Assembly: GCA_964638225.1 (NCBI GenBank)
Contig: CAZWYL010000010.1
Location: forward strand, 1 to 26,625
Source of the DNA: WJKK01 sp964638225
Lineage (GTDB): Bacteria > Patescibacteriota > WWE3 > UBA101185 > UBA10185
Direction: 5' to 3'
Length of the DNA stretch: 26,625 nucleotides
The notes beneath the pieces are model-generated. The model ran no database searches. It saw only the letters and a program-made list of their open reading frames with translations, and was not told where the DNA came from. Shown here in pieces: positions 14,658 through 22,722 of this stretch (positions within the stretch are counted from its first letter, which is position 1; each line of letters begins with the position of its first letter). The position numbers and the translations under genes are program-made.

Positions 14658-15770
14658 ATGAAATTTACCTGCCACCAAGAAAAATTAGAAAACGCCTTAA
14701 CTCAAGTATATAAAGCTGTGCCGCATAAGGCTAGCTTACCCATTTTATCTAACGTACATCTATCGGCTCAGGACGGTCGGCTTCAGTTATCTGCTACCAA
14801 TCTTGACACTTCAATAACAACCTTTCTAGGTGTTTCTATTGAGAAGGACGGGGCTATTACAGTTCCGGCAAAAATTTTGCGAGACTTGGTTTCAAATCTT
14901 CCCGAGGGAGCAATAACAGTCACTTTAAATAATAATCTATTGCATGTAGAAGCAGAAAAAAATATAGCTAAATTAAATACTGTAGATGCAAAAGAATACC
15001 CCGAAATTCCTGTTATGGGAAAGGGCGTAGAAGTTTTAAAACTAGACTCGGAGATTTTTGCCGACGCGGTAAAAAGCGTTGTCTTTGCAGCTGCATCCGA
15101 CGATACGCGCCCCGTCTTTTCAGGAGTTTTTCTTTCTTTTATTGATGGGATTTTAAGTGTTGTAGCATCCGACGGGTTCAGGCTTTCCGAAAAGACTTTA
15201 AATGTAGATACAAGTTTTACCAAGACTTTCTCAGTAGTTATACCAGCTAAAACGTTAATGGAAGTTTCCCGGTTAGTTGAAACTGATGTTTCTACAGATA
15301 TTGCATTGGATGATAAGGCTAATCTTGTTCTTTTTTCTAATAAAGATACTGTAGTTGCAACTAGAATTTTGGATGGACAATTTCCTGACTATAAAAGAAT
15401 TATCCCTGCAGAACATTCCTTAGAAGCCGAGCTGGACTATGGCGATTTACTAGAAGCCGTCCGTTTGGCAGATGTTTTCGCACAGCAGGTTGACAGTTCT
15501 GTAAAAGTACATTTTGATCCTGAAGGAGTAATATCAATCTCCTCTTCTTCTCCTGAAGCCGGCCAGCACACCTCTTCTTTTGAAGCCGCTGTCGATGGAG
15601 ATGAATTAGAGATTGTATTAAATTCAAAATATATTTTGGATTTTCTCAGCAACGCGAGTACTGACAAAATTAGATTTCGTACTCAGGACAACCTTTCTCC
15701 TTGTGTTTTTGAACCCCTTGATAAGGAGCAGTTTCTTCATATAATAATGCCACGTCAAAGTAACGACTAG
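14658..15770 (+). CDS. dnaN: DNA polymerase III beta sliding clamp
   Basis: The ring-forming processivity clamp, 370 residues and of normal length. It begins MKFTCHQEKLENALTQVYKAVPHKASLPILSNVHL and contains the family stretches VFAAASDDTRPVFSGVFL and RILDGQFPDYKRIIP. It ends in LHIIMPRQ, close to the usual C-terminus 'yvlMPmR'. An AGGAG lies ten bases upstream of the ATG, making it one of the few genes here with a recognisable Shine-Dalgarno. Its groove is the expected partner of the QLGLF tail on the exonuclease encoded at 4997-5923. dnaG begins two bases after its stop. Confidence 0.98.
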   Translation: MKFTCHQEKLENALTQVYKAVPHKASLPILSNVHLSAQDGRLQLSATNLDTSITTFLGVSIEKDGAITVPAKILRDLVSNLPEGAITVTLNNNLLHVEAEKNIAKLNTVDAKEYPEIPVMGKGVEVLKLDSEIFADAVKSVVFAAASDDTRPVFSGVFLSFIDGILSVVASDGFRLSEKTLNVDTSFTKTFSVVIPAKTLMEVSRLVETDVSTDIALDDKANLVLFSNKDTVVATRILDGQFPDYKRIIPAEHSLEAELDYGDLLEAVRLADVFAQQVDSSVKVHFDPEGVISISSSSPEAGQHTSSFEAAVDGDELEIVLNSKYILDFLSNASTDKIRFRTQDNLSPCVFEPLDKEQFLHIIMPRQSND

Positions 15771-15772
15771 AG

Positions 15773-17548
15773 ATGGATTCAATTAAAAAAGTAAAAACCA
15801 GGTTAAATGTAGTTGAAGTTGTAGGTTCTTACATTGATTTAAAGAAATCCGGGAAAAACTACAAGGCTATCTGTCCCTTTCACACTGAAGATACTCCCTC
15901 CTTTATGGTTTCACCTAAACTAGGTATTTACAAGTGTTTTGGGTGCGGAGTTTCGGGCGATATCTTTACTTTTGTTCAGGAAATGGAAGGCATAAGCTTT
16001 TATGAGGCTTTGCAGAAATTGGCGGATAAGGCTGGGGTTGAGTTGGAAGATGTTCCTAGAGACGAGGCGTACAAATTAAAGAAACGTCTGTACGAAATAA
16101 ACGACGTCGCGGCAGAATTTTATCAACACCTGTTGTTGAACCATAAATCCGGGAAAAAAGGCTTTGCTTATTTTACAAAACAACGCGGTCTAAAGAAAAA
16201 AACTATTAAGGAGTTTCGGCTGGGTTACGCCCCAAAGACCTGGGATCTCTTATATAAATTTTTACAAAAGCAGGGCTATGCGGAAAGGGAATTGGTTAAG
16301 GCAGGCGTGATTCAGCCTAAGAAAAAGGGTGACGGATATATTGATAAGTTTAGAGGACGAGTCGTCTTTCCCTTAATCGACACCACCAATAAAGTACAAG
16401 GCTTTATGGCTCGTACTATTTTAGACGAAGTTCCTAAATATTTGAATACGGCAGACACACCTATTTTTACTAAATCCAATTTTGTGTATGGACTAAGTCA
16501 GGCGCGAGTTCCCATAAAGAAGAAGGGCGCTGTTTTTGTTGAAGGCCCTATGGATGTGGTAAGTGCCTTTCAGCATGGCATTGATAATGTAGTGGCTCCC
16601 CTAGGAACCTCCCTGACTCAGGGACACTTAAAAAAGATTTCCCGTTATACAGAAGATGTAACTTTTTGCTTTGACTCGGATGCTGCCGGACTAGAGGCAA
16701 TAAAGAGGGCTATTCTCATTGCGGATAAACAGGATCTGAATGTTAAGGCGGCTATGATTCCCGATGAATATAGAGATCTAGATGAGGTTTTGAAGGCAGA
16801 TGTATCTTTGGCTAAGGAAGTTTTGTCTTCTTCAGTGTCTGTCTATGATTTTTTCATTGCTTATGCGTTAAAGAAGTATGATCAAAAAAGTGCCTTAGGA
16901 AAAAAGAAGATAGTTTCCGAGCTTTCAAAGATTTTTTCAAAGGTTTCTAATGAGGTGACTGTGAATCACTATGTTAAAGAGCTCTCAGATGAATTGGACA
17001 TCTCTGAAAAGGCAATTTATTCTGTTTTTTCAGGAGATGTATCTACAGCAGAGGTTGACTCTGTTTTTGGAACTTCTTCGGAAGAAAACCCAGTAAAGGT
17101 CGACACACCAATTAAGGATATGGAATCTTACTTCCTTTTTCTGCTTTTAAAGTTAGAGAATCTTTTGGAGATGCAGCCCTTTTTGAAAAAACATTCGAAA
17201 GATTACTTTTTTTCTCAAAAGGCTCAGCAGCTTTTTGCGGAACTTAAAAAAACCTCCGAATCCTCAAAAACAAAGAAACTTGATATTAAAGCGTTTATTG
17301 ATACAATAGATGAGAATTTACAAGCTTTCGTTGAAAGTTTGTATTTATGGCAGGATCATGTAGATTTAGAGGAGATCGGACTAATTACGGAGCTGGAAGA
17401 AGTTAGCTGCCGGTTAGAGAAAAGGTATTATAAAAAAATTATAGAGAAACTTCGGAAAGAACTGTCTTTAGCAGAGAAGCAAGGCGACGCGGTAAAAGTG
17501 AAGGATCTAACTGCTAAGATAAGTAAGTATTCTAAAAAGATAATTTAA
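15773..17548 (+). CDS. dnaG: DNA primase DnaG
   Basis: The primase makes RNA primers at the fork. It has 591 residues. The N-terminal zinc-binding domain has C34, H37, C55 and C58 (CPFH ... CFGC). The catalytic core includes DKFRGRVVFPLID (about 191-203) and the TOPRIM motifs FVEGPMD (E257) and FDSDAAG (D301, D303), followed by a longer helical C-terminal region that would contact the DnaB helicase. The usual EGYMD is EGPMD here, which leaves the acidic residues intact. It is packed directly after dnaN, and rpoD follows after 33 bases, so a dnaN-dnaG-rpoD order resembles the classical dnaG-rpoD macromolecular synthesis pair. Confidence 0.97.
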   Translation: MDSIKKVKTRLNVVEVVGSYIDLKKSGKNYKAICPFHTEDTPSFMVSPKLGIYKCFGCGVSGDIFTFVQEMEGISFYEALQKLADKAGVELEDVPRDEAYKLKKRLYEINDVAAEFYQHLLLNHKSGKKGFAYFTKQRGLKKKTIKEFRLGYAPKTWDLLYKFLQKQGYAERELVKAGVIQPKKKGDGYIDKFRGRVVFPLIDTTNKVQGFMARTILDEVPKYLNTADTPIFTKSNFVYGLSQARVPIKKKGAVFVEGPMDVVSAFQHGIDNVVAPLGTSLTQGHLKKISRYTEDVTFCFDSDAAGLEAIKRAILIADKQDLNVKAAMIPDEYRDLDEVLKADVSLAKEVLSSSVSVYDFFIAYALKKYDQKSALGKKKIVSELSKIFSKVSNEVTVNHYVKELSDELDISEKAIYSVFSGDVSTAEVDSVFGTSSEENPVKVDTPIKDMESYFLFLLLKLENLLEMQPFLKKHSKDYFFSQKAQQLFAELKKTSESSKTKKLDIKAFIDTIDENLQAFVESLYLWQDHVDLEEIGLITELEEVSCRLEKRYYKKIIEKLRKELSLAEKQGDAVKVKDLTAKISKYSKKII

Positions 17549-17581
17549 AACTCATTTCTAAAAAAGGAGGTAATAAATTAG

Positions 17582-18688
17582 ATGGCAAAATCTAAAACTA
17601 ATAAAAAGAAAAATATTGTAGATCCTAAGGAGAGAGTTATACAAAAACTCGTCCTGCAAGGTAAGAAACAAGGCTACCTAACCGTCTCAGAGGTTTTGTC
17701 AGTTTTTCCTGAAGCAGAGGAAAGTATTGAAGAGGTTGACAAGCTCTACGAACGTCTGGGAGAAGAAGGTGTTAATGTTTTTGATGTTCAGGCAGAAGGA
17801 GAGGAGGAAGCCCTGGATGCCTTTGCAGAAGGGATTTTAGCCAAATTAAAGGGATCCGGCTCCCGTTCGACAGATCCGGTACGTATGTATCTTCGCGAGA
17901 TAGGCAAAGTAGATCTATTAACTGCAGAAGAAGAAGTTGAATTAGCTAAGAGAATTGAAGAGGGAGATGAAGATGCTTTTGAGCACTTGACGAGAGCTAA
18001 CCTTCGCTTGGTTGTTTCTATTGCCAAGAAGTATATGGGAAGAGGACTTGCTTTTCTGGATTTAATTCAAGAAGGGAATACCGGTTTAATGAGGGCAGTG
18101 GAGAAATTTGATTGGCGCCGTGGATTTAAGTTCTCAACCTACGCAACTTGGTGGATCCGCCAGGCTATTACTAGAGCTCTTGCAGATCAGGCTCGAACAA
18201 TTCGTATTCCTGTACACATGGTAGAGACAATCAATAAGTACAAGAAAATAGAGCGTCAGCTTGAGCAGGAGAAAGAAAGAGCTATCAAACCCGCAGAGGT
18301 TGCAAAGGAGATGGATATCGATCTGGAGAAGGCCCGCCATATAGTGAAGATTTCGCAGAAAACAGCGTCTATTGAAACTCCTGTAGGTAAAGAAGAAGAC
18401 ACCCGCCTCAAAGCCTTTATAGAGGATAAAAAGGCTTTATCGCCCTTTGAGTCTGCAAGTCAAGAATTATTAAAAGGCCATATTATGGGAGTGCTTGATA
18501 CTTTGAGTGACAGAGAAAAACGTGTTTTGGAGCTGAGATTTGGCTTGATTGATGGGCGTACTCGAACACTCGAAGAAGTGGGCAAGGAGTTCGGTGTTAC
18601 CAGAGAAAGAATTAGGCAGATAGAGGCTAAAGCTTTAAGGAAGTTACGCCATCCTTCCAGAAGTAGGCGGTTAAGAGACTATCTCTAA
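17582..18688 (+). CDS. rpoD: Primary sigma factor RpoD/SigA
   Basis: The housekeeping sigma-70 factor, 368 residues. Region 1.1-like sequence lies at about 14-75, region 1.2 starts near STDPVRMYLREIG (96-108), and region 2 is full (139-215), with the -10-reading helix in FDWRRGFKFSTYATWWIRQAI. Region 3 follows (about 218-290), and region 4.2 has the helix-turn-helix TLEEVGKEFGVTRERIRQIEAKALRKLR (329-356). The conserved -10 and -35 readers agree with the TTGACA/TATAAT promoters found in this window. AAAGGAGGT ends about ten bases before the ATG at 17582, so this gene uses a Shine-Dalgarno. Confidence 0.98.
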   Translation: MAKSKTNKKKNIVDPKERVIQKLVLQGKKQGYLTVSEVLSVFPEAEESIEEVDKLYERLGEEGVNVFDVQAEGEEEALDAFAEGILAKLKGSGSRSTDPVRMYLREIGKVDLLTAEEEVELAKRIEEGDEDAFEHLTRANLRLVVSIAKKYMGRGLAFLDLIQEGNTGLMRAVEKFDWRRGFKFSTYATWWIRQAITRALADQARTIRIPVHMVETINKYKKIERQLEQEKERAIKPAEVAKEMDIDLEKARHIVKISQKTASIETPVGKEEDTRLKAFIEDKKALSPFESASQELLKGHIMGVLDTLSDREKRVLELRFGLIDGRTRTLEEVGKEFGVTRERIRQIEAKALRKLRHPSRSRRLRDYL

Positions 18689-18698
18689 TTAGCAGTAA

Positions 18699-20324
18699 TC
18701 ACTGGGAAGCTTTTTTATAGATATAGACATCCGATAGGTGCACTAGATTAGGTTTTGGTAAAGTAAATTCTTTAATTAGAGTAAAATTATCCGGGTTCTT
18801 TACTGTTTCTTCAAATTCTCGCCACCTTTTTGAATAGAAGGGATATGTTTCCTGAACTTCTTTTCTTTGGTAATTTTTCATTGGTTTTGAAGACAGAACG
18901 ACATAGTCGTATCTTAAGGGATTAGGGGGCATATCAAATTGAGCACTTTCTGAACCATAAACAATAGGGCGTTTAACAAAGGCTTTTTGAAATTTATTGA
19001 AAGGATCCAGACCCTCTTCTGTTATTGCTAAGATCATGCTTTTAGGGGGAAGACTATCTCTTACCCACTCATATGCCGCCGATTTGGGAGTATCGTCTCC
19101 ATATTGTTTTAATAAAAGCGTAGGATAGTAGAGATATGTCCCTAGAATTATAAAAAGCGCAAGTACAGCTAGTTTTGGTTTTTTTGTTTTTTTCATTTCG
19201 GCCGCATTTTTGGTAGACAAATCTTCTGTCTTTAAAAATTCCTTCATACCTTTAGTTGCATAGACTAAGATTAAAGGCAGTATAGGTAGAAGCCATCTGC
19301 TTACCTCGCGTGAATTGAGGGAATAAAAGACAAGGTAAGTTAAGATATTCCCTGTCAAAAATACATGCAAGACCTTGTTTGTGCTTGAGTTTTCTTTCCC
19401 AGGAGAACGAAGAAAACTTGTGACATTTCCATAAAGGGAAAACAGAAAAATAAGAGGCGTACCAATAAAAACCAGGCTTTTAACGTATTTAAATGGATCT
19501 GAATTTACCGAATCAAAAACTAAACCCGCTTCTTTTGTTTGCATTTCAAGAATTCTATACGTGAAGTCATCGGCAAATATTAAAGAGAAGGGGTTCGATA
19601 TTGCAAACCCTATGTATATTAAAAATAAAAAGGCAGATAAGCTCCTAAAGTCTTTTTTATGGACGAATAAATAAACTATCCAGGGAAGTGAAAGGACTGC
19701 TGTAATCTTAGTACCTACGGCAAAACCCACGATCAAACCACTTAGGATTACAAAAACACTCTTTCTTGGATTTTTAAGATAGGCAAACAGAGTTAAAAAA
19801 GATAGATTCATCAATATAGTCAGGAATATATCCATATTTACATAATGAGAATGTACTACCAGTTTCCAGTTTAGTGTTACCAAGAAGGCTAGAAAAATTA
19901 TTTCAAATTTGCTAACCTTTTTAAAAAGTTTTTTATAAATAAATATAGTTATAGGTATAAGGGCCATTGAACTTATTGCCGTGAGAACCCGCAGGTAGAT
20001 ATAAATTACATATTTTTCAAATCCAAAATTTAGAAAATTAGCGACTTTACTAAAAAGCATGGTCGCAAAGGTTAGTAGATAAGTAGGAAACATGCCGTAG
20101 ACGAAATTTATTGGGATTAGTCGGTAGTAGTCGTTTTCCTTTATTATGCTGCGTATTTCATAGGTGTATTTCACCGCGAGTTCTACGATTTGGGGCTCGT
20201 CTGCATGAGTACTGTGAGGGAGTCCAAAGCTTATTCCGTGTAGGCGGAAATACAGCCCTGTTATGGCAGCCAACGCCATTATTATCCAGAAGGAAGTTTT
20301 ACTCAGTTTTTTAGTTATTTTCAT
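18699..20324 (-). CDS. GT39-type membrane glycosyltransferase (PMT/ArnT-like)
   Basis: A polytopic membrane protein of 541 residues with about ten hydrophobic segments and a soluble C-terminal part. The first outer loop carries HADEP (H40-D42-E43), matching the acidic catalytic motif of GT39 enzymes that transfer sugars from a polyprenyl-phosphate donor to proteins or lipids on the outer face. Later VSRWLLPILPLIL is also typical. The ATG at 20324 is chosen because it overlaps the pgi stop region by 14 bases; an upstream in-frame start at 20378 would overlap by 68 bases. It appears co-transcribed with pgi, and converges on rpoD with only ten bases between, without a visible terminator. Donor and acceptor are unknown. 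Confidence 0.82.
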   Translation of the reverse strand: MKITKKLSKTSFWIIMALAAITGLYFRLHGISFGLPHSTHADEPQIVELAVKYTYEIRSIIKENDYYRLIPINFVYGMFPTYLLTFATMLFSKVANFLNFGFEKYVIYIYLRVLTAISSMALIPITIFIYKKLFKKVSKFEIIFLAFLVTLNWKLVVHSHYVNMDIFLTILMNLSFLTLFAYLKNPRKSVFVILSGLIVGFAVGTKITAVLSLPWIVYLFVHKKDFRSLSAFLFLIYIGFAISNPFSLIFADDFTYRILEMQTKEAGLVFDSVNSDPFKYVKSLVFIGTPLIFLFSLYGNVTSFLRSPGKENSSTNKVLHVFLTGNILTYLVFYSLNSREVSRWLLPILPLILVYATKGMKEFLKTEDLSTKNAAEMKKTKKPKLAVLALFIILGTYLYYPTLLLKQYGDDTPKSAAYEWVRDSLPPKSMILAITEEGLDPFNKFQKAFVKRPIVYGSESAQFDMPPNPLRYDYVVLSSKPMKNYQRKEVQETYPFYSKRWREFEETVKNPDNFTLIKEFTLPKPNLVHLSDVYIYKKASQ

Positions 20325-21435
20325 AGGAAAGAAGCTTTTCGGTGTTTTTCTTGTAGCTTTCCACATCCGGCTGCCCAAAGGGATTGATGCCTAGAAGTTT
20401 AGCCAAGAAGAGCACCTCAATCATTTTGTCTTGCATGAATTTACCTAAATGAAACTCATTTATTGCAGGCAGGATCGTATTTTTGAAAGGTATGTTGTTT
20501 TGCTGATAAGTCTTTTGCACGGCCTTTAAGATAGTTCGTTGATATCTGTTTTCTTCTTGGGAAATTATAAATTCATGTTGTACACTTTTCTTCCCTCCTA
20601 CAAAATATTGTTGAAGGGAGTGGAGATCCTTTGAACCCTCGGTTACTACAGGAAAGAGGCCTTTCTCATTTTTTCCCAGGCTCTCTCCCAGCAGCTGTTG
20701 ATACCAATATCCCAATGTTTTTAATCTTGGAGAGAAAATAAAGATGTTGTATATTTCCCTTCCTTCTTTATAATTTTGCCAAGTTATAGCTGCTGTTTCT
20801 GCAGTGGGATTTTCTTTTGTTTGTAGAGAAATCTTTCTAGCATCCATACCGCCTTTAAGGAGCTCTAAAATATCCACATTAGTTAATGCTAGGGGGAATA
20901 ACCCCACCGGAGAAAAGATAGAAAACCTTCCGCCCACATTTTCAGGTATATTCAGAATTGTCTGGTTTTTGTTTTCCTGGGCTAAGACAGAGTCTTTCCC
21001 TGTAATGAAGATGGTTTTAATTTCATTTTTTAGTTCTTTTTCCAGTAATTCATAGTTTTTTCTGGTTTCAAAAGTGCTCCCTGATTTGCTTACCACAATA
21101 AGTAAAGTTTCATTTTCACCCTTTTTGTTTAAAGTATCAGCTGTTTTGGCTATTTTTTCCAAATTGATTTGATTCAAGAAATGAATCTTCGGAAGTGTAT
21201 TTGTTGTTTTTAGGGCTTCATAAATTGCTTTGGTACCTAAACTAGAGCCTCCGATGCCAATAATTACTAGATCTTTAAGAAAATGTGTTTTCTTAATTTC
21301 TTTCACACTCTCCATTATTTCAGAGATGTTCTTTTCATCGAGAGGCAAGTTAATGAATTGTTCCTTTTTGGAATATCCAGCCCTTGTTTTTAAAGAGTCT
21401 AAGGTTTTTAAATATTCCTCCAGTTTCTCTTCCAT
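20311..21435 (-). CDS. pgi: Glucose-6-phosphate isomerase, short form
   Basis: Interconverts glucose 6-phosphate and fructose 6-phosphate. At 374 residues it is much shorter than the 450-550 residues usual in bacteria, but the core motifs are present: IGIGGSSLGTKAIYEAL, VSKSGSTFETRKNYELL (phosphate-binding SGST), GGRFSIFSPVG, GESLGKNEKGLFPVVTEG with the catalytic glutamate region, and VQHEFIISQEE near the C-terminal part. The loss is at the N-terminus and in peripheral helices. The ATG lies six bases after a TATACT, with no Shine-Dalgarno, so the mRNA is probably leaderless. The GT39 gene overlaps its end. Confidence 0.93.
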   Translation of the reverse strand: MEEKLEEYLKTLDSLKTRAGYSKKEQFINLPLDEKNISEIMESVKEIKKTHFLKDLVIIGIGGSSLGTKAIYEALKTTNTLPKIHFLNQINLEKIAKTADTLNKKGENETLLIVVSKSGSTFETRKNYELLEKELKNEIKTIFITGKDSVLAQENKNQTILNIPENVGGRFSIFSPVGLFPLALTNVDILELLKGGMDARKISLQTKENPTAETAAITWQNYKEGREIYNIFIFSPRLKTLGYWYQQLLGESLGKNEKGLFPVVTEGSKDLHSLQQYFVGGKKSVQHEFIISQEENRYQRTILKAVQKTYQQNNIPFKNTILPAINEFHLGKFMQDKMIEVLFLAKLLGINPFGQPDVESYKKNTEKLLSYENN

Positions 21436-21441
21436 AAACTA

Positions 21442-21447
21442 AGTATA
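21442..21447 (-). promoter_or_regulatory. -10 box of pgi
   Basis: TATACT on the minus strand, six bases before the pgi ATG. No clear -35 is seen. The divergent spacer to the zinc-ribbon gene (21436-21684) otherwise holds an AT repeat near 21498-21510 and no gene that I can support. Confidence 0.55.
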
Positions 21448-21635
21448 ACAATTTTAAAGTTTCTATCTATGAACTCTCCGGCGTTAAAATACTTCATATA
21501 TATATATATCTAACAAATCAAGGAGCCACAATAAAAGGAAGTCTGAAATTTTGAGGATGCAGCGGTGTACGGAGTTTAAAGAACGTTATCTGGTTATCTG
21601 GATTGTATTATCTTTTTTCAGTCGGGTGATTTTTC

Positions 21636-21664
21636 TTGACTAACCCCTATTTTGTAAGTAAAAT
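21636..21664 (+). promoter_or_regulatory. Promoter of the zinc-ribbon/rplY pair
   Basis: TTGACT (21636-21641), a 17-base spacer and TAAAAT (21659-21664), twenty bases before the ATG at 21685. A second -10-like TATAGA lies four bases before the ATG. Confidence 0.6.
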
Positions 21665-21684
21665 GCTAATCGCTTATAGATTGT

Positions 21685-22053
21685 ATGAGTAAAAGAATTA
21701 ATTTAAGTAAAGTATTGTGCCATGGTTGCGGAAAGACTTTAAAAGAAGCTAGTCTTGTTATTGTGACTGAGACCCCGCTCGCTCTTGTTGCTCATGCAAC
21801 TTGTAATAACTGTTCTGCCCAAAGCATGGTTACGGTTACGCCTTCCGGTGTAGGCAGCGTTCCCATGAAGTCGGATCTAATGCCGGGAGAGATTAAGAAG
21901 TTTTTAAACATGGACTCTATATCTTACGATGAGATACTAGATTTACATGAAGAATTAAAAGGCACAGATATATGCAACTTAATGCAACAAAAAGAGAACA
22001 ACTTGGTAAAAAAGCAAAAAAGGTTAGACAAGATAGAAAAATCCCAGCAGTAA
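21685..22053 (+). CDS. Small zinc-ribbon protein, unknown function
   Basis: A 122-residue soluble protein with two CxxC pairs (C12-C15 in CHGC, C40-C43 in CNNC) that would hold one zinc. A middle part follows (about 60-95) with PSGVGSVPMKSDLMPGEIKKFL and a helical SYDEILDLHEELKG. The last 28 residues are lysine-rich and read through the first 82 bases of rplY in another frame. I do not recognise the family. Zinc ribbons like this occur in RNA- or ribosome-associated proteins, and the neighbour is a ribosomal protein, but a shared role is only inference. A promoter lies just upstream. Confidence 0.7.
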   Translation: MSKRINLSKVLCHGCGKTLKEASLVIVTETPLALVAHATCNNCSAQSMVTVTPSGVGSVPMKSDLMPGEIKKFLNMDSISYDEILDLHEELKGTDICNLMQQKENNLVKKQKRLDKIEKSQQ

Positions 22054-22691
22054 TTTTTGGGCCTGATATTGATTCAATTCCTGTTTCTCTGGACTATAAA
22101 GATTTTGTAAAGGTATTTAGGGAGGCTGGAGAGACGACTTTGGTAGACGTCAAGGTCGAGGGCATTAAAGAGCCCTACAAAGTTCTTATAAAGGAGTTTC
22201 AGCTGCACCCCGTTAGCTATGAGGTTTTACATGTCAGTTTGTACAAGGTTAATTTGAAAGAGAAAACCACTGCGGATATCCCTGTTTTTGTAGAGGGAGA
22301 GGAAGAGATAAATTTAGTAAAGAGTGGCGAGGCATTAGTTTTGACACAGCTAAATGAAGTAACCGTTTCTGCCTTGCCTACAGACCTTCCCCATAAATTT
22401 GTTTTGGATGTTTCAGGCTTAGAAGAGATAGGGGATAGCCTTACAATCGCGGATCTGGATTTTGATGAGAGTAAGGTAGAAATTGTAGAGCACACTCCTG
22501 AAGACATTGTTGTGGTTTTGGACTACGCAACCATTGAAGAAGAGGAAGAAGAGGAAGTGTTGACTGAGGAAGAACTGATAGAGGGTCTAGAAGCTACAGA
22601 AGAGAAAGCTGAAGAAGATCTTGAAGAAGGAGAAGGCCCCGCACCTGCTGAGGAAGTGCCCGAAGAAGCTGTTGAACCCAAGGAAGAGTAA
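21972..22691 (+). CDS. rplY: Ribosomal protein L25 (CTC/TL5 form) with acidic tail
   Basis: The 5S rRNA-binding protein of the large subunit, 239 residues. The N-terminal RNA-binding domain (about 1-90) begins with the typical NATKREQLGKKAKKVRQDRKIPAVIFGP. The TL5-type second domain (about 95-185) contains LHVSLYKVNLKEKTTADIPVFVEGE. The last 50 residues are almost wholly Glu, Ala and Pro. The start at 21972 is fixed by this conserved beginning although it lies 82 bases inside the preceding gene, in another frame. The stop converges on valS after 31 bases. Confidence 0.95.
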   Translation: MQLNATKREQLGKKAKKVRQDRKIPAVIFGPDIDSIPVSLDYKDFVKVFREAGETTLVDVKVEGIKEPYKVLIKEFQLHPVSYEVLHVSLYKVNLKEKTTADIPVFVEGEEEINLVKSGEALVLTQLNEVTVSALPTDLPHKFVLDVSGLEEIGDSLTIADLDFDESKVEIVEHTPEDIVVVLDYATIEEEEEEEVLTEEELIEGLEATEEKAEEDLEEGEGPAPAEEVPEEAVEPKEE

Positions 22692-22722
22692 AGGTTAGAT
22701 TTGTTTTTTATTCCAAAAAGGT

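Noticed and set aside
21498..21510. AT dinucleotide run in the pgi/zinc-ribbon spacer as a repeat element
   Set aside because: Too short and simple to be more than AT-rich spacer DNA; no structure or gene supports it.
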